A stretch of 51,669 bases of DNA. Source: a virus. Every line of letters begins with the position of its first letter. Position 1 is the stretch's first letter. Below the pieces are notes generated by a model. That model saw only the letters and a program-made list of their open reading frames with translations, was not told the DNA's origin and ran no database searches. Positions 1-9,038 of the stretch are shown one piece after another. Location: IMG/VR virus record IMGVR_UViG_3300030103_005822, positions 1 through 51,669 of that record; one strand, 5' to 3'. The position numbers and the translations under genes are program-made.

Positions 1-1633
1 GAACTAATCCACCAAAAGCGTTATGAACAGAAAGCTCCTTATTAAACGGCAAACGGACACTCAAGTTACGAAACGGCAAAGCGTTATTGGAAGAAAGCTG
101 ATCAGAGGCTACATCCCGAAACTGTTGTTTTGATACTAATTTTCCACCTGGAGCAGAGAAACGATTGACAATAATTGTTTGATTGGTTCGTCTAGACGCT
201 ATCTGCCGAGGTGCCGGATAATCTGCTGATCCTGTTAGTCCTAGCGTTCTACGTGATGGCGGTGTCACAAAAGCAGTAGGTATAGAAAAAGCATAATTTT
301 CTGGATTAAATGCCAAGTCCATATTAGTTGCTAGTCTGTCAGACCCTTGTATAACTTCATAGTTTCTGGTAAAGTTACCCACAACTCTAACACTGTCGGA
401 CGTAAATAAGGTTTTTATGTTTTTAATATTTACGGGTGCCTTCGCAGCTTGACCTCTCAGATATTTACCTTGTGGGTTTCCGACAGTTATATCGTTCATG
501 GTCCTTACTGTTGCAGACCCGCCAGCAAAAGTAGGAGTGGGTGTCACAAGACCACTTGCAACCGCATTGCCGGCAAAAGCTGTGCCATTATCTCTGACTC
601 CCGCAAAAGTACCAGTGATCAATACTTGATTACTGCCCAAACCCACACCAGATCCTATTACCGCACCTAAAGGTAAACTATCTCCTGAGGCAGCAGCATT
701 CAGACTTGCTACTATCGCTTCAGCAGCACCATCAGCATCAAGTGCGTCGGCAATACCGATCACTGTTTTTGTAGAGGACGCCCTAACAACACCAGCATTG
801 AATTGAGCCGAATAAGAAACGCCCCCAAGAGTCAAAGTTAGAATCTTGCCATTTAGATCAGCGAAGGGGTCTGCACCATTATCTACTGTTAGAGTTGCTG
901 TAGCTGCACTGGCGGGGCTTAATATAATGTTAAAAGATTCTTGCCGTTCGGTAGTTCTTAGTGGGGCATTATGTCTAGATAAAATACCGCCGACAAACCT
1001 TTCGGTGAAAGGCCCCTGTGCAGGAACTTCACCCTGGTAGGACTGAATTTTGTCATCGTGCAAGTTAGCGAAATCTACATTACCAAAACCATTTGCAGCT
1101 AGAGTCGCCTGATATCCATCTGTCACACTTGAACTAAATAAACTAAATGGTACGACTTCTTCACTGTTATATGTTTTTCCATCTATGGTTACACCAAAAG
1201 ACACTCTTTTTTTGGTATTTGGATATATTTCATTTCTGATATCTATTTCTTGATCAAAAGCTGTGAATGTCTTATCACCTAGGTGATATTTCTTATTCAG
1301 TGGTTGATTGCTGCCGCCTCGAATTGGGTTATCGATTTCAGCATCTAGATTATAAATTCTTCTCCTATCGGTCTCCCTTTGAACTTCTCTTTTGACTGAT
1401 TGTCTAGTGTAGAGAACATCTCCAGATGATGATAGGGGAGCAATATACCTTAATGCTTGTTCTTTCCACCATATGGCATTATTTGCCTGATTAAGTGGAA
1501 TAGGTGCGTGATTAAAAGACCAACCATAAGATCCCTGAAGATTTAGTCTTGCTTTACTTCTCTGATTGGAGCCGCCTATAATCCTTTTTGAGGGCTTAGG
1601 AGGAGCAGAATTTATAATAATTTTATTAGCCAT
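1..1633 (-). CDS. Large virion structural protein, C-terminus cut by the window edge
   Basis: The frame is open from an ATG at 1633 to the left edge, at least 544 residues with no stop, so the gene runs out of the window. The N-terminus reads MANKIIINSAPPKPSKRIIG, followed by a hydrophilic region. The middle is rich in Ala, Gly, Thr and Ser and looks like beta-structured virion protein. Near the edge there is a segment containing NALPFRNLSVRLPFN and ELSVHNAFGGL, of a kind I associate with large structural proteins of uncultured marine phages (from memory). No enzymatic motif is visible. It is the last gene of the baseplate/tail cluster here, 26 bases after the preceding stop. A virion role is inferred from position and composition. 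Confidence 0.7.
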   Translation of the reverse strand, partial: MANKIIINSAPPKPSKRIIGGSNQRSKARLNLQGSYGWSFNHAPIPLNQANNAIWWKEQALRYIAPLSSSGDVLYTRQSVKREVQRETDRRRIYNLDAEIDNPIRGGSNQPLNKKYHLGDKTFTAFDQEIDIRNEIYPNTKKRVSFGVTIDGKTYNSEEVVPFSLFSSSVTDGYQATLAANGFGNVDFANLHDDKIQSYQGEVPAQGPFTERFVGGILSRHNAPLRTTERQESFNIILSPASAATATLTVDNGADPFADLNGKILTLTLGGVSYSAQFNAGVVRASSTKTVIGIADALDADGAAEAIVASLNAAASGDSLPLGAVIGSGVGLGSNQVLITGTFAGVRDNGTAFAGNAVASGLVTPTPTFAGGSATVRTMNDITVGNPQGKYLRGQAAKAPVNIKNIKTLFTSDSVRVVGNFTRNYEVIQGSDRLATNMDLAFNPENYAFSIPTAFVTPPSRRTLGLTGSADYPAPRQIASRRTNQTIIVNRFSAPGGKLVSKQQFRDVASDQLSSNNALPFRNLSVRLPFNKELSVHNAFGGLV

Positions 1634-1659
1634 TTAGTAACTAGTTCCTTGTCCAATAA

Positions 1660-4600
1660 CTATCCGTAATTCGGCTCTGGTCCGCCAGGGTTGATGTTAT
1701 CAATTTCATCAAAATTTTGATCAGGGTCAAATCCTCGTGCCCAACCTTCAAGTCTGCCAGCTTGAATCTGCTCTGGTTCTTGAAATTGATCACCTCCCAA
1801 ATCACCCGGATTGGGATTAGCTGGGCGGCGGCGAGGATTGCTAACAACATCACTTGGATCACCTTCAACGCCAATCTCTGTATTATTTCCGTTTATATCA
1901 CCAGTTATTTCATTTGTTCCGGATAGAGATCCAGGTGGTTTAAGCAAGGGCGCTCGGTGCTGAATTTTGTTTCTCTCTAAAGCATGACTTTCGACCAAGT
2001 TTCTAACATTTGAAGCGTACCGAGCAGAAGCCGGCATAAGTTGATCCAACATCTCAGTCATAGCTGCATCTAACCACTTATAATAGTCAAGATATTTTTG
2101 CAGGTCTGGTATATCGTTTCGAACTTTGCGGAAAAATATTTCACGTAACTTTTCCATATGCTTGTAATTCATCCGATATTTGTTAACTGGCTCGCCAATA
2201 AGATTATTAAATTCTTTAATCGAGGCGAACAAATGTAACATACGATTTGAGATACTTCGATACATACTTTTTTCTATAGCAAAATAAGTACTTGAAGGTT
2301 TTTTAAATGTTCCAAACACTTCATCGTCAACCGACAGAACTTTTACCATCTCGTTAGAGTCGATATATTCAGGTGGCAGCAATTTGTCAGCATAAACATA
2401 TTGTTTTCTAACTGGAGTAGAACTTGCTGTAAAGAAATCTCCCCGTCCGGTATGCTGTCGAAGGTTGATTGGACTAAAAACAGAACCCTGATACGATGCT
2501 TCATATCCTGTCCCAACTGAACCCGATGATGCATCTTGAACTATAAAACGACCACTAGTATCAGAGCCAGTAACTTCAGCAAACTCCCAATTTAATGCCA
2601 AAGTCTGTATACTTGGTATATAAACTCCTGCGCTGGCTGTCTGAAACAAATATGCATTCCTAGAAGGGTGCAATGAGCCGTGAGTGTCTACTTGTTTGGC
2701 CTGCAAATCTACAACCGCAGGAGAAATAAAATCGGTCCAGTATCTAGTACTAGATGCACGAACATCAGTCGATATCAATGTGCTGCCTGTAAAGTTAGTT
2801 TTATGAGCACCAACATATATTCTCTTAGCTGAATTTACTATAGCAGATCCCGATGCATAAGTCAAGTCTGTAGTCACATTAAAATATTTTTCTTTTTTGC
2901 CTGTATTAAAATTAACTCCATACAAGCGGAGTTCGTATCCGGAATTTGCAACAGTTGACCCTAAGACACCGTTAGAGAATGGATATTTTTTTGGTTTTAA
3001 GGTAAGAGATAAATTCCACCTTTCATTGTCATAAACGTTTCTAAAAATACTTGAGCTAAGCAACGTATTTCCAGCCCGATCTTTTACAAGAAAAAATGCA
3101 TCCCTAACCTTGAAATCAGGAGATATTACCTCAGCAAATTCTCCTGGGCTCTTTACAGCATACACTTGGAGTCCATAATCATTTGCGGCTGGCTTCCAAG
3201 TCAAATCTGTTGATGTTTGAGTTGCGATATTAGGAGTATGGAAACCATAAAGTGATGAACTTATTACCTGCGGAACCGAATAAGATAGAGTGTCTTGCTC
3301 GTCCTTGTTTGGAAATACAAATTCACTTTGAAGAGAGAATGCATATTCAGACAATTGATTAGAGCCAGTGATTAAACCTACAGAATTAGAATTAGAAGAA
3401 TCATAGTATTGATATACAACTGCATCATCATCTGACTGATTCAGTAATCCTGTAAAATCTACATATTTTTTTGTACTGACTGAACTTAGGTAACTACTTG
3501 TTAATTCAAAATCTCTATCGTCTGAGTATGTATTAAACGCTAATATTTCTTCACCAACACCCAAGCAGCGTATAAAATTTCTAATTGCCTTCTGGTTGCC
3601 TTTAGATTTTAGTATAAAAGTCAAGTTATTATAAATGTTTTTATAGATTGAATTTTTAATATCCACTAACTGTTGATCAAAGTTTATCTGTTCGTCTCTT
3701 TGGAAAAACTGAGATAAAATATCAGCATTCTCAAATAATTCTGGTGTTCGGATTCCGTAATTTTCTATTAGTCGATCATTATAAGGAAACTCGTCAATTG
3801 AATCTGATAAAGACCCACTAACATATTGATTATACTTTAGTTCTCTTAAAGAAGTCAGTTGATTATATAGGGTATCAAAATAACTAGAAATTATTTGAGT
3901 TAGGGCTACAATCTCATTTGCGTTATTCTCTTCCTCTTCAATTATCCAATTAGGTAAATGATTTAGTAATCGAGCACTATTTATCCCATCATAGACAGAG
4001 CCACTTTGCTCATACCTTAACTTTGTCGTTAGATAATTAGGGTTGTTTGTTCTTACAATCGGATCTCCACGCTCTGTAATTGATTCCATGGAAAGCTGAT
4101 TTATAGCGGAACCTGTATTCCTTGCAATAGCTACCGCCGTACTGTAATTTACATATGTTCCATTTGAAACTCGTCCAGAATAATCTAACATTGTCTGATC
4201 TATAGATGATGTTCCTGTTATTCCTTCATTAAATTTAAAATATACACCCAAAGATACATTAGCGTCATATTTATCGCTTCCGCCTTCAACATTAGTAAAC
4301 CAATGACGACCAATTTGTTCAGCATTGCGGGCTTTTTTCCAGAACCTAAATTCGTCCAGAGAAGCGGAAAGTTTTCCTGAACCTTCAGCAGTAGTTCCGA
4401 AACCCTCTGTTCCTTGACGCAGAGCCCCAATGTTTGCTATCATTGTTCCTGTAACAGCGCCAATGGCACCTGAGCCAGTTACACCGGTTTCAATACAAGT
4501 TCCATTTACAAAAAGGTCAACAGTTGGAACACTAGTAGAAGTATTGAACCTAAATGAAAAGTTTCTCCAAGTAGCATCAGAAATTGTTATTTGACCTGGT

Positions 4601-5334
4601 GTACTTGGAATAGCAGTTTCGGTGAACCCATTCGATCCAGAACGCATCGTAACAAAAAACTGAGTTTCCGAACCTGAATGTATCGCTATACGAAGTCTTC
4701 CATAAGTGGCACTTGATGAGTTTGTTGTTGAGACGCCGTTTGTCAAATCCAAAACAGCCATCTTCCTTGAAGTGCCCGTAGTAATTAAAGCATCTTTTTT
4801 TAGGAAAAATTCAACAGTTGTTCCGTTGGTGCCACCAAATTCTAAGTTAGATGTCCTATCTTTAGCTACATTGAATTTTGTATTTTTATGAGGTCCACCC
4901 TTTACTTGTATATAATTTACGGTTGATACCTGATCGTATAAAGATGAATTTGTTGCAGAAACAGTATATGGTTGCCCAATGGAAACAAAACCTGTTGATC
5001 GAGGATAGGTTACCTCTAGGGTATATTTTTCAAGTGGGTTAATGTTGTTATAAAAATCTGTTTTTTCAAAACCTGACCCATCATAGGGATAGTCACTGGC
5101 TATAAATTCAAAGGCGTTTTTATAATATTTTTCAGCGGATCCAAATTTTACAAATTTTTCTGGATCTGAATAGTTTATTGGAGGAAGAAAGTAATCTTGT
5201 TTTTCTGTTAGAGCCTTTAAGTGGGATTCGGATTCAATTCCACTTCCAAGAGTACCAGGCGCACTACTCTTTAAGTATTTACTTACCGTAGTGCCTTGCT
5301 TGTTGCCTTGATATAAATCTTTTAAACTGCTCAT
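1660..5334 (-). CDS. Baseplate/tail structural protein with LamG-like lectin domain
   Basis: A 1224-residue protein. Residues of roughly 160-350 have the pattern of a concanavalin-A/LamG jelly roll, including VEFFLKKDA, WRNFSFRFN, VDLFVNG and LDEFRFWKKARNAEQI. The next section (about 440-640) is helical and resembles phage tail or baseplate-wedge proteins, with long runs such as LYNQLTSLRELKYNQY. The last 120 residues are Pro, Gly, Asn and Asp rich and probably disordered. The ATG overlaps the stop of the upstream gene (ATGA), so the two are translationally coupled. By position after gp25 and gp6 it fills the slot of T4 gp7/gp8-type wedge proteins, but I see no sequence proof of that homology. 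The LamG fold could bind glycan during adsorption (inference). Confidence 0.7.
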   Translation of the reverse strand: MSSLKDLYQGNKQGTTVSKYLKSSAPGTLGSGIESESHLKALTEKQDYFLPPINYSDPEKFVKFGSAEKYYKNAFEFIASDYPYDGSGFEKTDFYNNINPLEKYTLEVTYPRSTGFVSIGQPYTVSATNSSLYDQVSTVNYIQVKGGPHKNTKFNVAKDRTSNLEFGGTNGTTVEFFLKKDALITTGTSRKMAVLDLTNGVSTTNSSSATYGRLRIAIHSGSETQFFVTMRSGSNGFTETAIPSTPGQITISDATWRNFSFRFNTSTSVPTVDLFVNGTCIETGVTGSGAIGAVTGTMIANIGALRQGTEGFGTTAEGSGKLSASLDEFRFWKKARNAEQIGRHWFTNVEGGSDKYDANVSLGVYFKFNEGITGTSSIDQTMLDYSGRVSNGTYVNYSTAVAIARNTGSAINQLSMESITERGDPIVRTNNPNYLTTKLRYEQSGSVYDGINSARLLNHLPNWIIEEEENNANEIVALTQIISSYFDTLYNQLTSLRELKYNQYVSGSLSDSIDEFPYNDRLIENYGIRTPELFENADILSQFFQRDEQINFDQQLVDIKNSIYKNIYNNLTFILKSKGNQKAIRNFIRCLGVGEEILAFNTYSDDRDFELTSSYLSSVSTKKYVDFTGLLNQSDDDAVVYQYYDSSNSNSVGLITGSNQLSEYAFSLQSEFVFPNKDEQDTLSYSVPQVISSSLYGFHTPNIATQTSTDLTWKPAANDYGLQVYAVKSPGEFAEVISPDFKVRDAFFLVKDRAGNTLLSSSIFRNVYDNERWNLSLTLKPKKYPFSNGVLGSTVANSGYELRLYGVNFNTGKKEKYFNVTTDLTYASGSAIVNSAKRIYVGAHKTNFTGSTLISTDVRASSTRYWTDFISPAVVDLQAKQVDTHGSLHPSRNAYLFQTASAGVYIPSIQTLALNWEFAEVTGSDTSGRFIVQDASSGSVGTGYEASYQGSVFSPINLRQHTGRGDFFTASSTPVRKQYVYADKLLPPEYIDSNEMVKVLSVDDEVFGTFKKPSSTYFAIEKSMYRSISNRMLHLFASIKEFNNLIGEPVNKYRMNYKHMEKLREIFFRKVRNDIPDLQKYLDYYKWLDAAMTEMLDQLMPASARYASNVRNLVESHALERNKIQHRAPLLKPPGSLSGTNEITGDINGNNTEIGVEGDPSDVVSNPRRRPANPNPGDLGGDQFQEPEQIQAGRLEGWARGFDPDQNFDEIDNINPGGPEPNYG

Positions 5335-6818
5335 ACATCATCTTCTTCTATTTTGAACTTAAACACCTCTGGTTGTTGTCTATATTCACCTTGTAAAAAA
5401 TAAGCAAATTTAATGTCATACATATATCCAGGTTCTAAACAAGAAGTATCCATTTCAAAATAGTTTCCACTTACGTCATAAGATAAACGAGTGAAGTTAT
5501 TGTTTGAGCTTCCAGTCCCAAAAGGAATTATTTCTAAATTATCTATTGACCTATGGATGCTAAAATAAGCATCTTCGATTATAGTTGTGTCTACAGCCGA
5601 ATTAGCTACTGTAAAAATATTAGGACTCCAGTCTTTATCTCGAACATAAACACGCAGTTGTGGCTTTTGTCCTTTTTTATAACTGGCATCTAAGTTTGTT
5701 ATAGTGGTTAAATATACGGTATCATATAACAAATCACTCGTCTGAACAGGTTCTGGTTCGAAAGATCCAGTATAAAATTCTACCCTAGAAACTCCTGAAC
5801 CTGTATGCCAAACATCATACATCGTGGTAAAACTACTTGTAGAAGCAAACGATGCGGTATACACACCGGCGATAGTATTACCATTCTCAACCAATAATCC
5901 GGCGGTAATAGATGAACCTGTTGTACCTGCTGAATTAACAACTGTTAGGGGGCTACCAGTCGGCGAGGCGCTGCCAGAATATATTTCTACGGACAATTTA
6001 TTACCAGATAACCCTGGAATGTTTGACAGTTGTCCTCGAATTACGTTATATAAGAATAGTGTGTTTAAGTTATCTGCGGCAGGGGCCATACTACTGCTTA
6101 TAAAAAAATTACCTCTATTATCTTTTCGTGCTGAATCCCACCTAGCCTCCAAGGTTGGTTGATAGTGAAAAAATTCACTAGTTCTTGAGAAGAACATTTT
6201 AGTAAACAAAGAATCAGTTCCTGAAACAGACGTGTCTGGAAACTTTAATAAAAAGCCATCATTGGTTGTGCCACCAAGCCATTTATAAACTTGTTCTGAA
6301 ACGTCGAGGGAAATATCTTCTAAACCAGTATCAAATGATATACTAGATGAAGTATTAATTCCTCTATGAAAAGAGCCACCAGTTGATGCCCAGGAAACAC
6401 CAGAAGAAGCAGATATCCAGTTTGAAACACCTGCATCTGAATAATTATCCATATCCAGCCCTCTGCCCTCGTTCCAGCTTTGTGATAACATCATTAAATC
6501 TAGTGTAAAATTTTCTGGGGTTGAACTTCCGTGTGGTGCATTGTAAAGATTTAAATGAAATTTTATACTCCCCGAGTTAGTAGGAAGAGTTCCATTACCC
6601 ATATCTGTCTGAATACTACTAACTGGAAATTCAATTATAACCCTGCTCTGTTCAGCGTTTGCGGCGCTGATTGAAGCTGAAGTTTGTCCCACTATCACAA
6701 ATGTCTCTAATATGTCAGCAGCACCCATATTGGATCCGGTACCCCTTGTGATAAGGTTAGACTCAAAAGCATTGGTAATCGTATTATCTTTTGTTGCGTA
6801 ATATTTTTTTATACCCAT
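5331..6818 (-). CDS. Baseplate/tail structural protein with DNRLRE-like beta-sandwich
   Basis: A 495-residue protein. Its first 230 residues carry the pattern of DNRLRE-type beta-sandwich domains: SRVIIEFPVSSIQ, then SIKFHLNLYNA, LMMLSQSWNEGRG, and later DISLDVSEQVYKWL and GFLLKF. The remainder is beta-rich, with SVEIYSGSASPTGSP and YDTVYLTTITNLDASY, and resembles Ig-like or fibre-attachment modules. It starts one base after the stop of the gp6-like gene and ends in an ATGA overlap with the LamG protein, so it belongs to the same late transcript. DNRLRE modules are typical of cell-surface and adhesion proteins, so a role in the baseplate or a tail appendage is likely. Exact T4 equivalence is not established. 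Confidence 0.65.
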   Translation of the reverse strand: MGIKKYYATKDNTITNAFESNLITRGTGSNMGAADILETFVIVGQTSASISAANAEQSRVIIEFPVSSIQTDMGNGTLPTNSGSIKFHLNLYNAPHGSSTPENFTLDLMMLSQSWNEGRGLDMDNYSDAGVSNWISASSGVSWASTGGSFHRGINTSSSISFDTGLEDISLDVSEQVYKWLGGTTNDGFLLKFPDTSVSGTDSLFTKMFFSRTSEFFHYQPTLEARWDSARKDNRGNFFISSSMAPAADNLNTLFLYNVIRGQLSNIPGLSGNKLSVEIYSGSASPTGSPLTVVNSAGTTGSSITAGLLVENGNTIAGVYTASFASTSSFTTMYDVWHTGSGVSRVEFYTGSFEPEPVQTSDLLYDTVYLTTITNLDASYKKGQKPQLRVYVRDKDWSPNIFTVANSAVDTTIIEDAYFSIHRSIDNLEIIPFGTGSSNNNFTRLSYDVSGNYFEMDTSCLEPGYMYDIKFAYFLQGEYRQQPEVFKFKIEEDDV

Positions 6819-6819
6819 T

Positions 6820-8616
6820 TTATACTATAACTCCTACTACATCAGTATTAGGTAATAAAATCTCTGCTGCTGCGTCAGATGGAATTCTCAGAAACCTACC
6901 GTCATTAGAAAGATTGGAATTTACATCATACACAACATTGCTATATGTTCCGCCAGTACGATTAAACAATTCAACATTTTTTGTGTCTGTCACCCCTGGG
7001 ACATCATTCAGTACTTTAAAGATATCCGAAATATAAATTGATTCGCCAAGCCCAAACTTTATTGTTAGAAAATTATCATTTATTGCCTTGTTACATTGTT
7101 GCAACAGATCAAAACGATTAATATCAAGGTCAGCAATCACCTCATATCTTATTCCAATGTTTATTATTTTCCCGTTAAGTATGTCAATTGTATCATTTAT
7201 CATTCGATAATTATCAAGCCATACTTTAAGATTATTTTTTAGTACGGAGTTGGAAATAGTCAAGTTTCCATTTTCATCCTCAGATAAAACAAACATATTT
7301 AGATTTCTTTTCAAAGAATTTTCATCTCTTACAATATTTGCTCTTTTAATTTTTCCAAATTTTGCTGGCATGCGATAAGCAAGATTAATGTAATCTTCCC
7401 TTGTTACTGCACGATTTTGAGCAGCAAATGTTCCAAACGCTCTAGTTCTTATTTCATCAGCAGTTAGCGGCTCGGTGTCTCCTAATATTGGACTTTCATT
7501 ATCTACCTCAATGGAAGAAAACATTATCGATATAACATCTTCTGACAAAGCAGATCGATCTCTGAAAAGTAAATTAGAATTAATCATACTATTAATAGAT
7601 CCGACCGCAGCATTAGTTACATTAGAAGTGTTTGCTGTATAAGTAATTGTTAAAGTTGTATTTACTGGAACAACTCCGAACTTGTCTGTCTTTATTAAAT
7701 TTGTTGGATCAAAAGTTGTTTCTGTTATATAAGGCTTACTATTGACATCCAACACTACGTCTGCTGGGTCGGCAACCAAATCGCCAGTCAAGTTATTTTG
7801 AGAACCATACCCAAATTGAACACTTGTTGTGTTGTCTGTGTTAAACTCTACAACATATCTTCTTGGGACAGGAGTTAACCTCATAGAAAAAGGAACTGCC
7901 TCTCTAGAACTACTATCAACATTTTCTACCTGGGTGATCACAACATCTTGAGATAAATTTTCAACTTCAAAATATTCATTCCCTTGAGAGTCTTTGATTG
8001 AAAGTATCTCTGTTATATTATTTCTATCTAAAGATAGTTTTAAAAACCTTTGATAGTTACCAACAGTTATTTGTTCTTCAAATTGTTGACCAGATACAAC
8101 TTGTCCGAATGCTTTTACAGCAAAATAAGTTGGGTTACCTGTCGATGCATCGGTTCTAGCAACAGTTATTTCGTTATTAGAGTCAGAAAAATCAACATTA
8201 CTTGTCAAGGTATATGTTGCGCCATTATCACCAGACAAGATACTACCTCGCTGAAGGATGGGGAAATAGTTTAAATCCGGGGCTCTAGAGTTTGGTGCAA
8301 CAGGGACAAGCATAAAAATTGCTACCTGTCCAGTAGATTTAGCAGCACCCTGGTTCTTAAAGCCAAGAGTTTCTGACAAACGAACAACATTATCATACCT
8401 AATAGCGCTATCTAGAAAGCTTTCGTTAGCCTGAAAATCGGCATAAAAAGATAACTGATCTCCGACGTAGGCAACCAAATCTAACATCAAAGCCCCGAAT
8501 GAGGCTTCACTAAAATCTTTGAAAGTAGTAGGATAGTAACGCTTAGCATAATTTTCTAAGTCTTCTTTAATAGACTCAAAGTCTCTGCTAGTATAGTTTA
8601 TCGGTCTTTTAGTCAT
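6820..8616 (-). CDS. gp6: Baseplate wedge protein, gp6 / baseplate J family
   Basis: A 598-residue protein whose start, MTKRPINYTSRDFESIKED, and the following ANESFLDSAIRYDNVVRLSE segment are characteristic of T4 gp6-like wedge proteins of marine myoviruses. The middle carries TADEIRTRAFGTFAAQNRAVTREDY, the baseplate-J signature region, followed by a C-terminal part with GLGESIYISDIFKVL and DVPGVTDTKNV. In the known family gp6 dimers form the ring that ties the six wedges together. The gene follows gp25 by 17 bases, the usual 25-6 order. Length is close to the roughly 600 residues typical of phage gp6. This is one of the firmest calls in the window. Confidence 0.92.
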   Translation of the reverse strand: MTKRPINYTSRDFESIKEDLENYAKRYYPTTFKDFSEASFGALMLDLVAYVGDQLSFYADFQANESFLDSAIRYDNVVRLSETLGFKNQGAAKSTGQVAIFMLVPVAPNSRAPDLNYFPILQRGSILSGDNGATYTLTSNVDFSDSNNEITVARTDASTGNPTYFAVKAFGQVVSGQQFEEQITVGNYQRFLKLSLDRNNITEILSIKDSQGNEYFEVENLSQDVVITQVENVDSSSREAVPFSMRLTPVPRRYVVEFNTDNTTSVQFGYGSQNNLTGDLVADPADVVLDVNSKPYITETTFDPTNLIKTDKFGVVPVNTTLTITYTANTSNVTNAAVGSINSMINSNLLFRDRSALSEDVISIMFSSIEVDNESPILGDTEPLTADEIRTRAFGTFAAQNRAVTREDYINLAYRMPAKFGKIKRANIVRDENSLKRNLNMFVLSEDENGNLTISNSVLKNNLKVWLDNYRMINDTIDILNGKIINIGIRYEVIADLDINRFDLLQQCNKAINDNFLTIKFGLGESIYISDIFKVLNDVPGVTDTKNVELFNRTGGTYSNVVYDVNSNLSNDGRFLRIPSDAAAEILLPNTDVVGVIV

Positions 8617-8633
8617 AATATTCTTTCCCGATA

Positions 8634-9038
8634 TTAATTAGTCATTGTCGAAGTTATTATTAACTCATCTTTTTCGTTAAAAGGCTGTATGGTATATTTT
8701 ATAATAACTCTGACTTCGTTCAATTGCAAAGTTAAGTCTTCGTCACTTGTTAAAAAATCTATGTTTTCTAAAGAGATTGATGGAATATAGAATGATACCT
8801 GTTTATTGATTGTTTCTGCTATTGTTCCAAAAGTAACAGAATTAACTCCTTCAAAAAGGAATCCATAAAGACCAACTCCAAATCCTGGAACCATTGGTCT
8901 TTCACCAGGCATCGTAAGAATAAGCATTTTTAGATTCTGCCGAAATGTTTCTTTCAGCGTCTTATTTAATTGATAAGGTCCGTCTGTTTTATCGTAGACT
9001 AACGGTAACCTTGGTGATATGCCTTCTAACTTACTCAT
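8634..9038 (-). CDS. gp25: Baseplate wedge subunit gp25 (GPW/gp25 family)
   Basis: A 134-residue protein of normal length for gp25. Family features include the segment ILTMPGERPMVPGFGVGLYGFLFE, in which the PGERP turn and the following Gly-rich stretch are conserved, a middle helix with IAETINKQVSFYIPSI, and a C-terminal beta-hairpin. In contractile injection machines gp25 is the lysozyme-like wedge protein that joins sheath and baseplate. It overlaps the upstream 1934-residue gene by 8 bases and precedes the gp6-like gene, so order and spacing agree with the assignment. Confidence 0.93.
   Translation of the reverse strand: MSKLEGISPRLPLVYDKTDGPYQLNKTLKETFRQNLKMLILTMPGERPMVPGFGVGLYGFLFEGVNSVTFGTIAETINKQVSFYIPSISLENIDFLTSDEDLTLQLNEVRVIIKYTIQPFNEKDELIITSTMTN

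Noticed and set aside
1-1040. Plus-strand ORFs at 449-670 and 846-1040
   Set aside because: They lie inside the long open minus-strand frame of the partial virion gene, have no ribosome-binding sites and no recognisable domain.
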